A stretch of DNA of 64,000 nucleotides from Prinia subflava (lineage: Eukaryota; Chordata; Aves; Passeriformes; Cisticolidae): NCBI RefSeq assembly GCF_021018805.1, contig NW_026960608.1, forward strand, positions 1,488,001 to 1,552,000. Reading direction: 5' to 3'. The notes under the pieces were generated by a model. It had not been told where the DNA came from. It was given only the letters and a program-made list of their open reading frames with translations, and ran no database searches. Shown piece after piece: positions 38,496-49,013 of this stretch. Within the stretch, counting starts at the first letter, position 1; each line of letters begins with the position of its first letter. The translations under genes and the position numbers were made by a program.

Positions 38496-38770
38496 GGGGA
38501 CCCCTGGGCTCTGCAGGTTGAGATGGGGGATACGGAGCCCACCAGGGCTGCTGCAGTCTGGGATGGGGTGCGTGAGCCTCCTGGGACTCTGTAATGGGTC
38601 ACACAGTGGGGTTGAGCCCCCCCCGGACTGCCCAGGGGTGACACAGTGGGTCCAAGCCCCCTGGGATAGATGGAACCTCGCACCCCTCGCAGCAGGGGCA
38701 GAGGTCCCTAATTTAAGGCAGCAGACGCTAGCCAGGTTTTTGGGATGTTCTGAACATCAGGAGACAACAA

Positions 38771-39541
38771 AATGGTTTAAAAGTGTGTTAGCAGACACCT
38801 CCTCACATACTCTGCTGCCCACCCCTAGACATCCCTTTCCACAACCAGCACATCTGACGCTTCACACCAGTATTCCAAGTTATCTGATATTTCACACCAG
38901 TACTCCTAGTGCTTCTTTCCACCCTTCTCACTGGAAACAGAGCTAGTCCTGCCCCACTCCAGCTGGGCTCCTGTGAGAGTTGGTCCGAAGACCCTTCATT
39001 TGCCTCCTGATCACCGCAGAAGGACAGGGGGAGAAAGGGGGCTGAGAGCACAGAGCCCTTCAGGTGTGCCCACTGGTCCATGGGAAGAACAATAGACCCA
39101 TCATGGGCCCCTGGGCTGTGTTTGCTCTGAACTAACTGTGCTGTACCTACTGCAAAGCCCAGCCTGCCCTGTTCCCTCTTTGTGCGAGAAGACAGCATTG
39201 CTCACTAGATCTACCACCCCTCCTGGCTTGCTGCCTTTTACCTCGAAATGGACTATAAGTCCCCACAACTTTACCACCTCTGAGATCTCCCCAACAGACA
39301 AGATGGACCTATTGGCACATGCCACAAGGACTTCAAAGGTGGTCTATTGGCAGCAACCACGAGGACTTGCATCTCCCGTTGGTAGCTATAAACCCCCTCT
39401 TTTTTTCCTCTTCTCTCTCTTTCTTTCTTTCCTTTTTCCTCTATTGCACATTGTGGGTATCAATAAAAGATACATTGATTTTCATTAAACTGGGTTCGCT
39501 TTGCCTCTTTTTGCACTTTGAAATCAAAACGAACCATCACA
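38771..39541 (+). mobile_element. Probable solo LTR, ERVL-like
   Basis: Sequence with promoter-like GCTATAAACCCCC (about 39387), AATAAAAG (about 39461) and an end GAACCATCAC. ACAAC is found near both proposed edges. The start is uncertain. Confidence 0.45.
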
Positions 39542-39838
39542 ACCGTTAATCGGATGGTGACAGCTCCCCAGCCCATCCGGTCTTTGTGCTTCCATCTACT
39601 CCTGTTCCCCAGGTGAGGCTTGGGAAGCCTCCAGCCCCACTGCCAGCTCCCCTGGGAAGTTCCCCTAGGATCAGGTTCTTATCAGAAGGGACTGAAGCAG
39701 GGCTGAGCCCCCAGTTGCACCATTATATTCAGCTCTGAGCTCTTTCATCCCTTGAAACTTCCCATGGGTGCCCTTGGGAGTCAGTCCCTGGGGTGGTACC
39801 AGTAGAGAGCAAACACCTGTTTCCCTGTGCTCTGCAAG

Positions 39839-40130
39839 TGCTCAGTGACTCCCTAGATACCAGGTGTAAATGCCACAGGGTTTCAGGCTCCTGCTCAGTG
39901 AAGACCTGCTGGAAAGGGCTGCCAGACTTGGGTGAAATTGCCTCTGACCTTAATTCCAGGTACCTGGCAGCCCTCAAGGTGACCCACTGGCTCATGGGGC
40001 CCAAGAAGCAGCTGATCCCCAAGGAAGGGGATGCCAGGCTAGTGACAGAGATGTATTTGGTTTATCTCATCAACTCTCCTGACTACTGCACCCCAAACTC
40101 CCAGCTGGGTTCTCTGGGGACACAGGACAG
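39839..40130 (+). pseudogene. WNT11B: WNT11B exon 4 (palmitoleoylation-site exon)
   Basis: Open for its full length: SDSLDTRCKCHRVSGSCS.. through GTQDR. The acylated Ser in SGSCS is present; CHGVSG is changed to CHRVSG. Acceptor TCTGCAAG is preferred because residue spacing then equals Wnt11. Donor GTAGGA. Confidence 0.9.
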
Positions 40131-40228
40131 GTAGGAAGAACTCAGCCTCTGATTCCAGGAGTGTATGTACTGTTGGAATTGAGTGTCCGGGGAAGCTGAT
40201 GTGGATGGGCTGGAATGAGCTTGCAGCA

Positions 40229-40775
40229 GATCCCTGAATCCCCATCTTGTGAGACCCCACCTGCACTGCTGCATCCAGGTCTGGGGCCTCCAACACAAGG
40301 CAGGCATGGGCTTGTTCCACAAGTCCATGTCTGGCCATGGAGATGGTCTGAGGGCTGGAGCCTCTCTGTTCTGGAGCCAGGCTGGGAGAACTGGGGATGC
40401 TCACCTGAAGAAGAGAAGGCTCCAGGGAGATCTCAGAGCCCCTTCCAGTGCCTAAAGGGGCTCGAGGAGAGCTGGAGAGGGACTGGGGACAAGGGATGGA
40501 GGGACAGGACAAGAGGAAATGGCTTCCCACTGCTAGGGTTAGATGGGATATTGGGAAGGAATTCTTCCCTGTGAGGGTGGGGAGGCCCTGGCACAGGGTG
40601 CCCAGAGAAGCTGTGACTGCCCCTGGATCCCTGGAAGTGTCCAAGGCCAGGTTGGATGGGGCTTGGAGCAACCTGGGATAGCAGATGGTGTCCCTGCCCA
40701 TGGCAGGGGGTGGCACAGGATGATCTTTAAGGTCCCCTCCAACCCAAGCCAACTGTTCCATGATTCCATGATCCT
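40229..40775 (+). repeat. CR1 LINE 3' end in WNT11B intron 4
   Basis: Long CR1 tail with all blocks shared with the 12.3-kb copy, ending in CCATGATTCCATGATCC repeats. Confidence 0.88.
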
Positions 40776-40859
40776 GCTGCTTCCTGCTCTGAGCACACCA
40801 ACTCTGGGAGAGGCCAGGGCCTGGCAAGGCAGGTCCCCAGATCCCACATCTCTCTGCAG

Positions 40860-41023
40860 GCCATGCAACAGGAGCTCGGTGGGCAGTGACAGCTGTGACC
40901 TGTTGTGCTGTGGCAGTGACTACAACGCCTACACGGAGGTAGTGCAGGAGTGCTGCCACTGCCGGTACCGCTGGTGCTGCTTCGTGGTATGCCGGTGCAG
41001 CCTGGAGAGACGTCTGCAAATAG
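40860..41023 (+). pseudogene. WNT11B: WNT11B exon 5, frameshift before terminal codons
   Basis: [30 protein letters not shown] is readable. Then the sequence GAGAGACGTCTGCAAATAG lacks two bases relative to a ..ER-Y-VCK-stop ending, so the original TAG (41021-41023) is out of frame. Confidence 0.9.
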
Positions 41024-42897
41024 GGAGGAGAACCCACGTTGGCACCCACCAGGCATGGCTGGACACCAGGAGCCCATCCCAAGGGATGCCCTCAGCAAGG
41101 AGGAGGCTGTGCAGGAAACTTGGTTTCTCATGGAAAGCCTCAGACTGAGAGATTTTGGGAAGCCTTCAGTCCCTTCCAACCCAGAGCTCAGGGCAGGACA
41201 AAAGCTGCCCTCCTGCATCTGGTCAGTAGCCAGCCCTTTCTCTCCAGCTGGGAAAAGCCATTGATCATTCCACAAGCTCCTTTCTCTGGGGGGAACAGGG
41301 ACCCTGGGCTGCCATTGTCCCTTTGCAGGAGGATTCTGACAGCAGCCTGAAAGCCAGGAGTGATAGATGGAAAAGGGAAAAGTTATCCACTGGGAGAAGG
41401 ATGCAGGGATGGAAGGCTGCTGCTTCGGGTGAGGGGGTCATGGGCAGCTCCTTTGGGAAGAGGATTCTGCTGTGGGCTCATCCAGGATGCTCCTCCTCAG
41501 GGGAAAACACTGCTCCAGAGCCCTTTGCAGCATCCCAGTGGAGACCATTTGCATGGAGATGGCAGAGATACCAGGGACATGAGAGGTCCTGGGGGCTGCC
41601 AAAACTAGGCAGCCTGGCAAACCCACCCCTGACTGTGTGTTAACAACCCAGCCACAGCATCACTGTAGCTTCTGCCCCCATGTCGGAGGTGGGAGCCCAC
41701 TCAGTACATGAAATTCTCATGGCTTGTCCTTCCTGCCCCTCCTTCTGGCCCACAGAGTTCTTCAGCCCACTCCTTCCTCCTTTTGGGACCAGGTGTGTTG
41801 GAATTCTGGCCTGGAGAGGGGACACAACTCCAGGGCCTTAGGGAAGCAAGAAATAACCTTTAGTTTCTGTACTTCCTGTAAGTAGGATTCTGATGTGTGC
41901 TTTTAAATAAACGTTATAACTCTCTGTGCCTTGTTTTCTAGGACAATCTTTCCTCCATGTCCTTCCGAGCTGGTCCTGGAGAATGAGGCTGTAAGAAGAG
42001 CTTTGTGTCCATAAAGCCCCATGCCCTTACTTTTCCTTTCACACATCTGAGGACCAGCTCACTTTCAACTCTTTCTGCTTCTCACTGACCCAGATTTGCC
42101 TTTAATTACAGATCCCTGCCTTCCTCTGCTCCTGTTTTATCCCCTGCTTCCTCAGGTCTCTGGCTGCTTGGGAATTGGCTGCCTGGGATTCAGGGTGGGT
42201 GCTGGAAACTGTGCAGTCCAGGGTTATTTTCTGATCCTTGGGAATGAGGGCTGGATGAGCCAAGGGTGTGTGTGAACAAGGGGTTGGGACCAGGGATGGG
42301 GTCTCCCACATTTCCCTTAGCATGGAATCTGGCCAAGTGCTTGGATAGGAAGAGATTCCTGCTGGTACAGCCTTTAGAGAGAAAGGATGAGTCCAAACAG
42401 GTGCTGGAGAGACTCCAGAGCACCAGGGTGACAGGTAAATGGGGTGGGAATCCTCTGGTGGATTTTTGCAGCTCTCAGCATTTCCTGGAGGCTGCAGCAG
42501 CTCTGCTTTATTTTTGGTTCCCATTGACTGGAGTTGGCTGCACTCAGCCCAAGCCCAGCTGGATGATTACTCATTTCCATATCCATTCCATCATTTTTAA
42601 TGGTCTCTTCTGGGTCATGGAATAAATTTATGAGCTTTTCTTGTAAAACATTCTCTTCCCTTAATGTGCTCCAGGTTTCTGTGTGAGCAGGGAAGGAATC
42701 AGAGGTGGCTCGAGAGGATGCAGGGACTGGAAGGTGAACCCAAGCTCGGGAAGTGCCAGGAGTGAGTTAACCCTGGTTATCAGTTGTTAATGTGCCATTG
42801 ACTGGCTCTGCCTGCTGCCATCTCCCTTCTGAGAGCATCTGGAAAACCGCAGCTACCCAAGGCCAAAAGCTATCTTGAGTTTTCCTTTTGTTAAAAA
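41024..42897. other. Intergenic, nothing supported
   Basis: May contain the old WNT11B 3' UTR (AATAAA near 41905). No other gene or clear repeat seen. Confidence 0.5.
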
Positions 42898-43452
42898 TGA
42901 AAATCCGTACTCCAATCTCTAATCAAAAATTTAGTTATTTATTAAATTACCTTCGGCAGAAAGTGAGCAAGCAGAGCTGGGTGCGTGGGGAGTCTGTGCT
43001 CCACCAACATGCACACTGACTGTTAGTTCTGCAAATATTTATTCCATATATTCATACATATGCATAAGCATTTCTCAGCAGTTCTCAGTAGCCCCTCCCT
43101 CCCCATTTGCTGTTGTGGTGCCTATTGTCTTTGTCTGCACATGCTGCGTATGTGTGGGCTCTTTCTTGGTGGTCTTTTAGCTCTCTCTGATGGTGGTTGG
43201 GAGGAAGGCGGAGTCTTCCTTATTCACTTTGCTGATCTTAGATTCTCATGCAATTTTGCTTGCATGAGCAGTTTACATGTTTGCTCAATTTCCCACCTAT
43301 TGTTCACCATATTCCGTCCAGTTGTTTCTCCTCTTAGCCTTATCTGACAGTTTCTCAGAATTCATCTTTGTACTGGTCTACATTCGCACAGTACAATCTC
43401 ATCATTATACTTTTTTTTTTTTCTGACAAAAATCATAGTTATATCTCTCACA
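42898..43452 (-). repeat. 3' LTR of provirus B
   Basis: TGTGAGAGATATAAC...CGGATTTTCA on the minus strand, starting right after the polypurine tract. AATAAATAAC near its end serves as polyadenylation signal. The 5' LTR is not in the window. Confidence 0.75.
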
Positions 43453-43744
43453 ATCCCCTACCTTCTTTATTTTATTGATCTATGTTTCTTTCTCAAATTG
43501 TTCTAACACCTTCTGAATTGGAGTTTTCTTTTTATTTTCTTTGGTTAAAATCATCAGTTTGTGTCTTTCTTTGAGGGAATAAATTTGGATCTACTGGCAT
43601 GGCCAATATTTGCATGCCTTGAATAACAGAATGTATGAGTCTAATAAATCATGGGATGAGAAAGGGTAAAAATAATAATCCCAACAGTGAACACATTACC
43701 ATAAACCCTACCTTTTCCCACCAAGTTCCTCTGAATAACTGATT

Positions 43745-44698
43745 CTACCAGTCATCTTGGAGGACTGAATTCCAGGTCTGGACAGGCACATGTTTAATTT
43801 GTTTGTCTTCAGCAATTTTGGAAACAATCTCCCCATTGTCATCAATTTCCAAACAACATTCTGATGCATTAAACTTTCCATATACTCCTCCCTCTTCAGC
43901 TAATAAATAATCTAAGGCCAGCCTGTTCTGATACACCGCTGCCCTGGTTTGAGATAATTGCTTTGCTAGTACCTCTAGGGCTCTTGCTGTTTTATTAGTG
44001 ATTATTTCTACAAGTGCTTGTAATCTAATAATACGGTTTAACATATATATAGGGGTTTGGTATCTCTAGCTTCTATCCTGAGCCCAGGTAGCAGACCCAT
44101 AGTATTCAATAACTCTTTCTGGTGGCCATTCTTCATCTCTCCAAGTTTGAGTCTCTCCTGCTAACTTGTTTCCATTTTTGGTGTATCTGCTCATATATTG
44201 GTTTTCACAATGTCCTGTCTTGTGTTTTTGGTAACAAAACCCTGGTTGTATTATCCCAATTGTACAAGTGCCTCTCCAGTCCTTGGGTAACTTACTATAG
44301 GCCTGTTTCCTACAAATCTAAAACATACCTTCTGGAGCATCCCAGTCTATTGTGATGCTTGGGAGGTTTTCCCAAAATTTCTTTACATTTTCTACTCCTT
44401 GGAAAGGATTTCTCATGTTCCTATTGCACCAAAATAACCCTGATTCTTTTACTGTACAATTACTGTTACTAGCCAGACTCTAATATCTATTGGGTGTCTC
44501 TGGCCACCACTAATTGGCTGTAGAGTTTGTGGTATATACCCTCTTACAGGGAGTCTCTCTTACTTTTGTTTTAAATGTCTCTTCCTCTTCGGGAAAGACA
44601 CTCATTCCCTACTACTGAATCTGTCAGTACCCATCCTTCAGGATGGTCCTCTGCTTTAGTAATTTCACTTTGATTCCATTTTAGAACTTGCTCAGCTT
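43745..44698 (-). pseudogene. env: Provirus B env, C-terminal surface and TM part
   Basis: A 99-codon open block (44044-43745) shows the gammaretroviral TM signature: heptads, then [15 protein letters not shown] and ..ASECC. The first Cys of the C-x6-C-C loop is Tyr, and multiple stops lie on both sides. Upstream (44698-44050) only a degraded frame remains. Confidence 0.75.
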
Positions 44699-45023
44699 CT
44701 AGCCTGTTGGAGAAGATGAAAATTTAACAGGAAAGTTTTACAGATATGAATGCTTATCAGAAGGTTCTCTAGAAATGAAGGCGTTTTGATATAGAAAAAT
44801 AAAAGATGTTTAAGTTAGGGATTGCTGAGTTAGTTGTTACTGGACAAAGGTTGAGATGAGTTGAAAGGAGACTTTTATGGCTAAGAGCAAAGGATAAGTT
44901 GTCTACAAACAAAAACATGTTTTTACCAAGTAGAAACAAAGTCTAAGAATTTTCCACTACAAGAAAACAGAAAAACAACCTTAAGCTTAAACTGTAACAT
45001 AATATGGTAATATTAGTAGTTAT

Positions 45024-45347
45024 TATTGGCGATTATGAGAGACGGGAAGACTGATTCGGTGATCAGAATTCGATTTTACTCAGGTTTTCCAAAAGCTTAT
45101 ATACTATTTCAGACAGGTTAATCATTTCTACTACAATAATCAGGTTAAAAATCACACAGAAAACTCATGCATTTTACAACAACTCTTTGCTTGCAGAAGT
45201 TGATTGAATCTTCTCTCTTCCCATAAGCAGGTGTAATCCCATCCCCTGTAATTTTCACAGTTCTGTTTGTTCCTGCCATGGCATCTTGGTTATCAAACCA
45301 GATATGCTAATCAAGTCTGTTTGACTCTCTGTCTTGTGTATTCCCAG
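45024..45347 (-). repeat. 3' LTR of provirus E
   Basis: 324 bases, CTGGGAATACACAAG...CGCCAATA on the minus strand, preceded by polypurine tract AGAAGGGGGAGAT (plus 45348-45360). Confidence 0.95.
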
Positions 45348-45776
45348 ATCTCCCCCTTCTGTATTAACCAAGAATACCCCCTTGATGGCTTTATTAACTA
45401 ATGTCTGCACACATTGAAGCAAGCAAGGTATCATAACTAATACAATTATTATTAAAATCATTACATGCATTCCTATCCTAAGAAAATCTTTTAGCCAGGG
45501 TGTCAAACCCCAGCCACTAAACAAGTTATCTAGCCAAGATCCAGATTTTACCTTTAATTTAAATACACTATCTTTTAGCTGCTGAATGCTTTTATGGATA
45601 GATTCTGAGTGATCAGAAAGATTCATACAACACATTCCATCGAAATCTTCACATCCATGGCCCTGAGCAAGGAGGATGAAGTCAATGGCTGCACGGTTTT
45701 GAAGGGTAGCATGTCTTATACTGTCAACATCTGTTAATAAATTTGATAAAGCTGAGCTGGTGGCATTTGTCTTTGT
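45348..45776 (-). pseudogene. env: Provirus E env remnant, TM subunit only
   Basis: Encodes the TM ectodomain with an intact C-x6-C-C loop (..CEDFDGMCC), a following helix and a hydrophobic anchor (about 45400-45480). It lacks signal peptide, surface subunit and cleavage site. It abuts the integrase frame at about 45777, so a deletion removed all surface-coding sequence. Its Trp codons are intact, unlike those in pol. Confidence 0.82.
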
Positions 45777-48190
45777 AGGAAAGCGATGTGGATGATGTAA
45801 AATGCCTAGTCATAGGGGGATTTAAGTCTGTCATTGAACAATTCAAGAAATTAAAGACATACAAGGCTTTGCATAATCTTTCCGCAGGAGTATCCTCGGC
45901 TCCCCCTTTTTGTTGTAACAGAAGACGTTTGAGAGAGCAATGGGCTCGTTTTATAATTGATTGTCTTGTGGGTGAGTGAGCTATGCTCCTTTTGTGGGTG
46001 ATACCCCATAATGAGAAGAAGTTTGCAACTCTATGGGAAATATATGCGGGTCCATTATTTGTCTTAATCTGTTGCGGAATTCTTAAGGTGGCAAAGGTAG
46101 CAGCGAAATGATGGCAGGCGTCTTTCTTTGTCTCTCTTGTGTGAGCTGAGGCAAACAGAGCACCTGAAAAGGTATCAATAGAAGCATGCACGAATTTCAA
46201 GCGGCTGAATTCAGGAATGTGTGTCACATCTGTCTGCTAAATTTGTAGGCTCTGTAGACTTTTTGGGTTGACTCCTGTGTTCACATTAGGAAGTGTGCAA
46301 CGCTGACAGTCAGGGCATATAGAAATGATATTAGAGGCTTGTGCTGGAGTTAATTTAAAAAGTCTTACTAAAGCCTTAGCATTTTGGTGAAAAAAGGAGT
46401 GACTCAGTTTAGCTTGCTCTATTTTGTTAGGCAAAACATGCTGCACTGATAAGGTTAACAAGTTTGCTTGGGCATTACTTTCAGTGAGAAAACCCGGTAG
46501 ATTGGAATGTGACCTGATATGCATCACAAAGTAAGGAGCCGTCTTCTGGTCTAACAGAGAGACCAGCAGTTTTAACTAGGAAAAAAGAATGTCATTTTTA
46601 ACATTTTTCAAAACAGAATTCTCTGCTCTCTGTACAATACTTGAAACATATGCGGAGTCAGTAATTAGATTAAAAGGTGTGCTGAATTTCTGAAACACTC
46701 TGACAACAGCAGCTAATTCTACTATTTGTGGAGACCCTTCAACTACAGCAATATCAGATTGCCAAGTTCCAGTTTTAGGGTCCCTCTATACAATCACTGA
46801 TTTACGGGTTTTCTTAGACTCATCTGTGAATATTGTCATAGCTTGCAAGGGAGTCTCACTTCTCTTTGGCTTGGGGATTAAATTAAAAGACGAACTTAAT
46901 AATTTGTGTTTAGGCGGATGGATAGATATCTGCCTTGGGTAATTTGTTAAAGCAATTTGCAATTTTTCAGACATCTGTAGCAACTAATTCAAATAAAACA
47001 TTGTGAGAGGCAGATAGATAATATCAAAATCTTTCCTAGCCAAAGAGGTCAGTCTTTGCCGAGCTTTGACAATCAACATGGCTATAAGTTCATCTTGCAT
47101 GGAAATAGTCTTGGGCATATTGTTAGGCAAAAAGACCCATTCGATAATTAGAAGAGGATCTGGTTTTTCTGAGTCTTACTGAAATATTAATGCATAAGGC
47201 TGTTTATTAGGATTCAGAATAATTAGCTACAAAGGCAACTCTGGAGCCCACTTAGCTGATTGCCTTTGAGAGATAGCATCAGCTACTTTTTGAAGCGCAA
47301 TTTGTGCTTCTTTGTTTAAGTGTCTGGGTGATAAGAGGTTAGGCTCTCTTCTCAGGAGGGCAAACAATGGCTCTAAATCTGCATTTGAAATCTTAAGCAA
47401 GGGACGGACCCAATTTATTGTTCCTAGCAACTTCTGTGCATCATGTAAAGTTTTGATTTCAGTTGAGATTTGCAAGGGTTGTGCAGAAATAGAATGCATG
47501 CTTATTCGCTAGCCCAAATATTTCTAGGGAGATGTCTTTTGAACTTTTTCAGAAGCAATGGTGAGGCTTGCTGAGGTAACAGCTTGGCAGACAGCCTGCA
47601 CTGCTTCCTCCATATGACCCACGGTTTCTGCAGAAATAAGAATGTTATCTATATAATGATAAAAGAGAACATCAGGCATTTGTTCCCGTATCGGGCTCAG
47701 GGTTTTTGCTACGTACTACTGACACAAAATTGGGCTATTTCGCATTCTTTGGGGAAGTGATAACTAATGATATCGATTTAGAGGTGCCTGCATATTAATG
47801 CTCGGCACAGAAAAGCTAAATTTGGGTGCATCATCTCGATGCAGAGGAATGTCAAAAAAACAATCCTTTAAATCAATTACTGTTAAATGCCAATTTCTAG
47901 GAATCATAGAAGGGGAAGGGAGGCCTGGCTGTAGGGGCCCCATTCTCTCAATTACTTCGTTTATTTTCCTCAAGTCATGCAATATCTTCCACTCCCCAGA
48001 CCGCTTTTTGATTACAAACACTGGTGAATTCCAAGGGCTATTAGATGGGACTATGTGTCCCTTTTTCAGCTGTACCTTTACAAGTTCTTGTAAAATGCGC
48101 AGTTTTTCTAATGACATGGGCCATTGGTCTACTTAAACTGGATCAGAGGATTTCCAAGTCAGTTTGGGGGTCTCGCGCGCCCCAATGACT
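45724..48190 (-). pseudogene. pol: Provirus E pol (RT, RNase H, integrase), nonsense-riddled
   Basis: One continuous frame without indels from about 48117 to 45724. It covers RT fingers/palm (LPSPSMIP.., VIDLKDCFF), the active-site loop, thumb, RNase H (IFTDES, DSAYV) and integrase (HHCC zinc finger, then IDTFSG, NNGPAY). TAG/TAA codons occur at 48133, 47764, 47716, 47524, 47509, 46786, 46576 and 46237, and near 46980 and 47180, mostly where Trp is expected. The RT loop reads YIDN in place of Y-x-D-D; the second integrase Asp is Asn and the Glu is Lys. Catalytically dead. Confidence 0.9.
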
Positions 48191-48191
48191 C

Positions 48192-49013
48192 TTATACAAA
48201 ATTTGACTGCATGAAAATTCTCCATTGAGACAAAACATCTCTCTCCCATAAAATCAGCGGCGCAGACAACATATAAGGCCTGACAGTTGCTATCCTGCCT
48301 TTAGGCCCTGTGATCTGTACTAGGTGTTGGCTTTGATAGCTTTGACTGTTTCTACCCACCCCTGAGAGGACCTGGGGGACAGGCATTAATGGCCAATCAT
48401 TAGGCCATTGATTTTGGGAGATAAGACTGATATCTGCGCCCGTGTCAATCAATCTGGTTAAAATTAACTCTTTACCTCTCAGAGACACCTTACACCTGCA
48501 CGTAGGACGTTCAGGAGTTATGCGCTGGGTCTAAAAAATTTGTGGTACCCCCGTTGAACCAAACTCGCCTCCCCTCTGATTAGCTATCGGGGGTGTGGAT
48601 AAGGGGGCTGCTGGAAAAGGTACAAGCTGGGCTATTTTGGTCCCTGCTGGGACCACGCAGGGGGGCTGTGGGGTCTAAGCCATGATTTTTATTTCCCCAA
48701 CTGTGTCAGAATCAATAACTCTTGGCAAAACAAATAATCTTGTTACTGAGGTAGAAGATCTACCTAAAAGCAAAGCATGGTGACTTGGTAGCAAAGGTCT
48801 GTAAATTCCTGTGGGGAGACAAAACACTGAGGAATTGGTCAACGTTACTGTATCACGGGTTGAAATGTCTAATCTGGCGCTCTCTGGGGTTGCTGGACGT
48901 AGGTCGGAGATGGTCTGGCGGGCAGGGCCTGCGCTGGCTGGAAGCTGAAGGTTGGCTCTGGCTGTGACAGCTGCTGGGTTGGCTGTGGGACTTGTGTCTT
49001 CACGCGTCGCCAT
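48192..49013 (-). pseudogene. pro: Provirus E pro: dUTPase plus aspartic protease
   Basis: Overlaps the end of gag in another frame, as in betaretroviruses where pro is reached by ribosomal frameshifting. The dUTPase part has motifs SARLDIS, LLLGRSS, VIDSDTVGEIKIM, PAGTKIAQL and a RGGEFGSTG end. The protease has the catalytic DTGA. Stops TAG at 48675 and 48531 break it at expected Trp positions. Confidence 0.88.

Larger units (their letters stand above)
36747..41023 (+). pseudogene. WNT11B: WNT11B (second vertebrate Wnt11), unitary pseudogene
   Basis: Secreted Wnt ligand of the Wnt11 class. Five exons: 36747-36817, 36905-37125, 37860-38156, about 39839-40130 and 40860-41023, with AG/GT borders. 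Together they cover the whole Wnt11 protein, including DMRWN, the palmitoleoylation loop (..SGSCSVKTCW), GTQDR and the Cys-rich end. Lesions: TGA replaces Cys after DMRWN (37077-37079); a 19-base tandem duplication at 37910/37929 shifts exon 3; TAG at 38028 replaces the Cys of WGGC; a 2-base loss near 41010 shifts the last codons before VCK-stop. The conserved Gly before VSG is Arg. Introns also hold an E-family LTR and a CR1. Intact splice sites and retained introns rule out a processed copy. Confidence 0.92.

Noticed and set aside
40039..41082. 347-codon minus-strand open frame
   Set aside because: Antisense to WNT11B exons 4-5 and a CR1 copy; composition explained by those.
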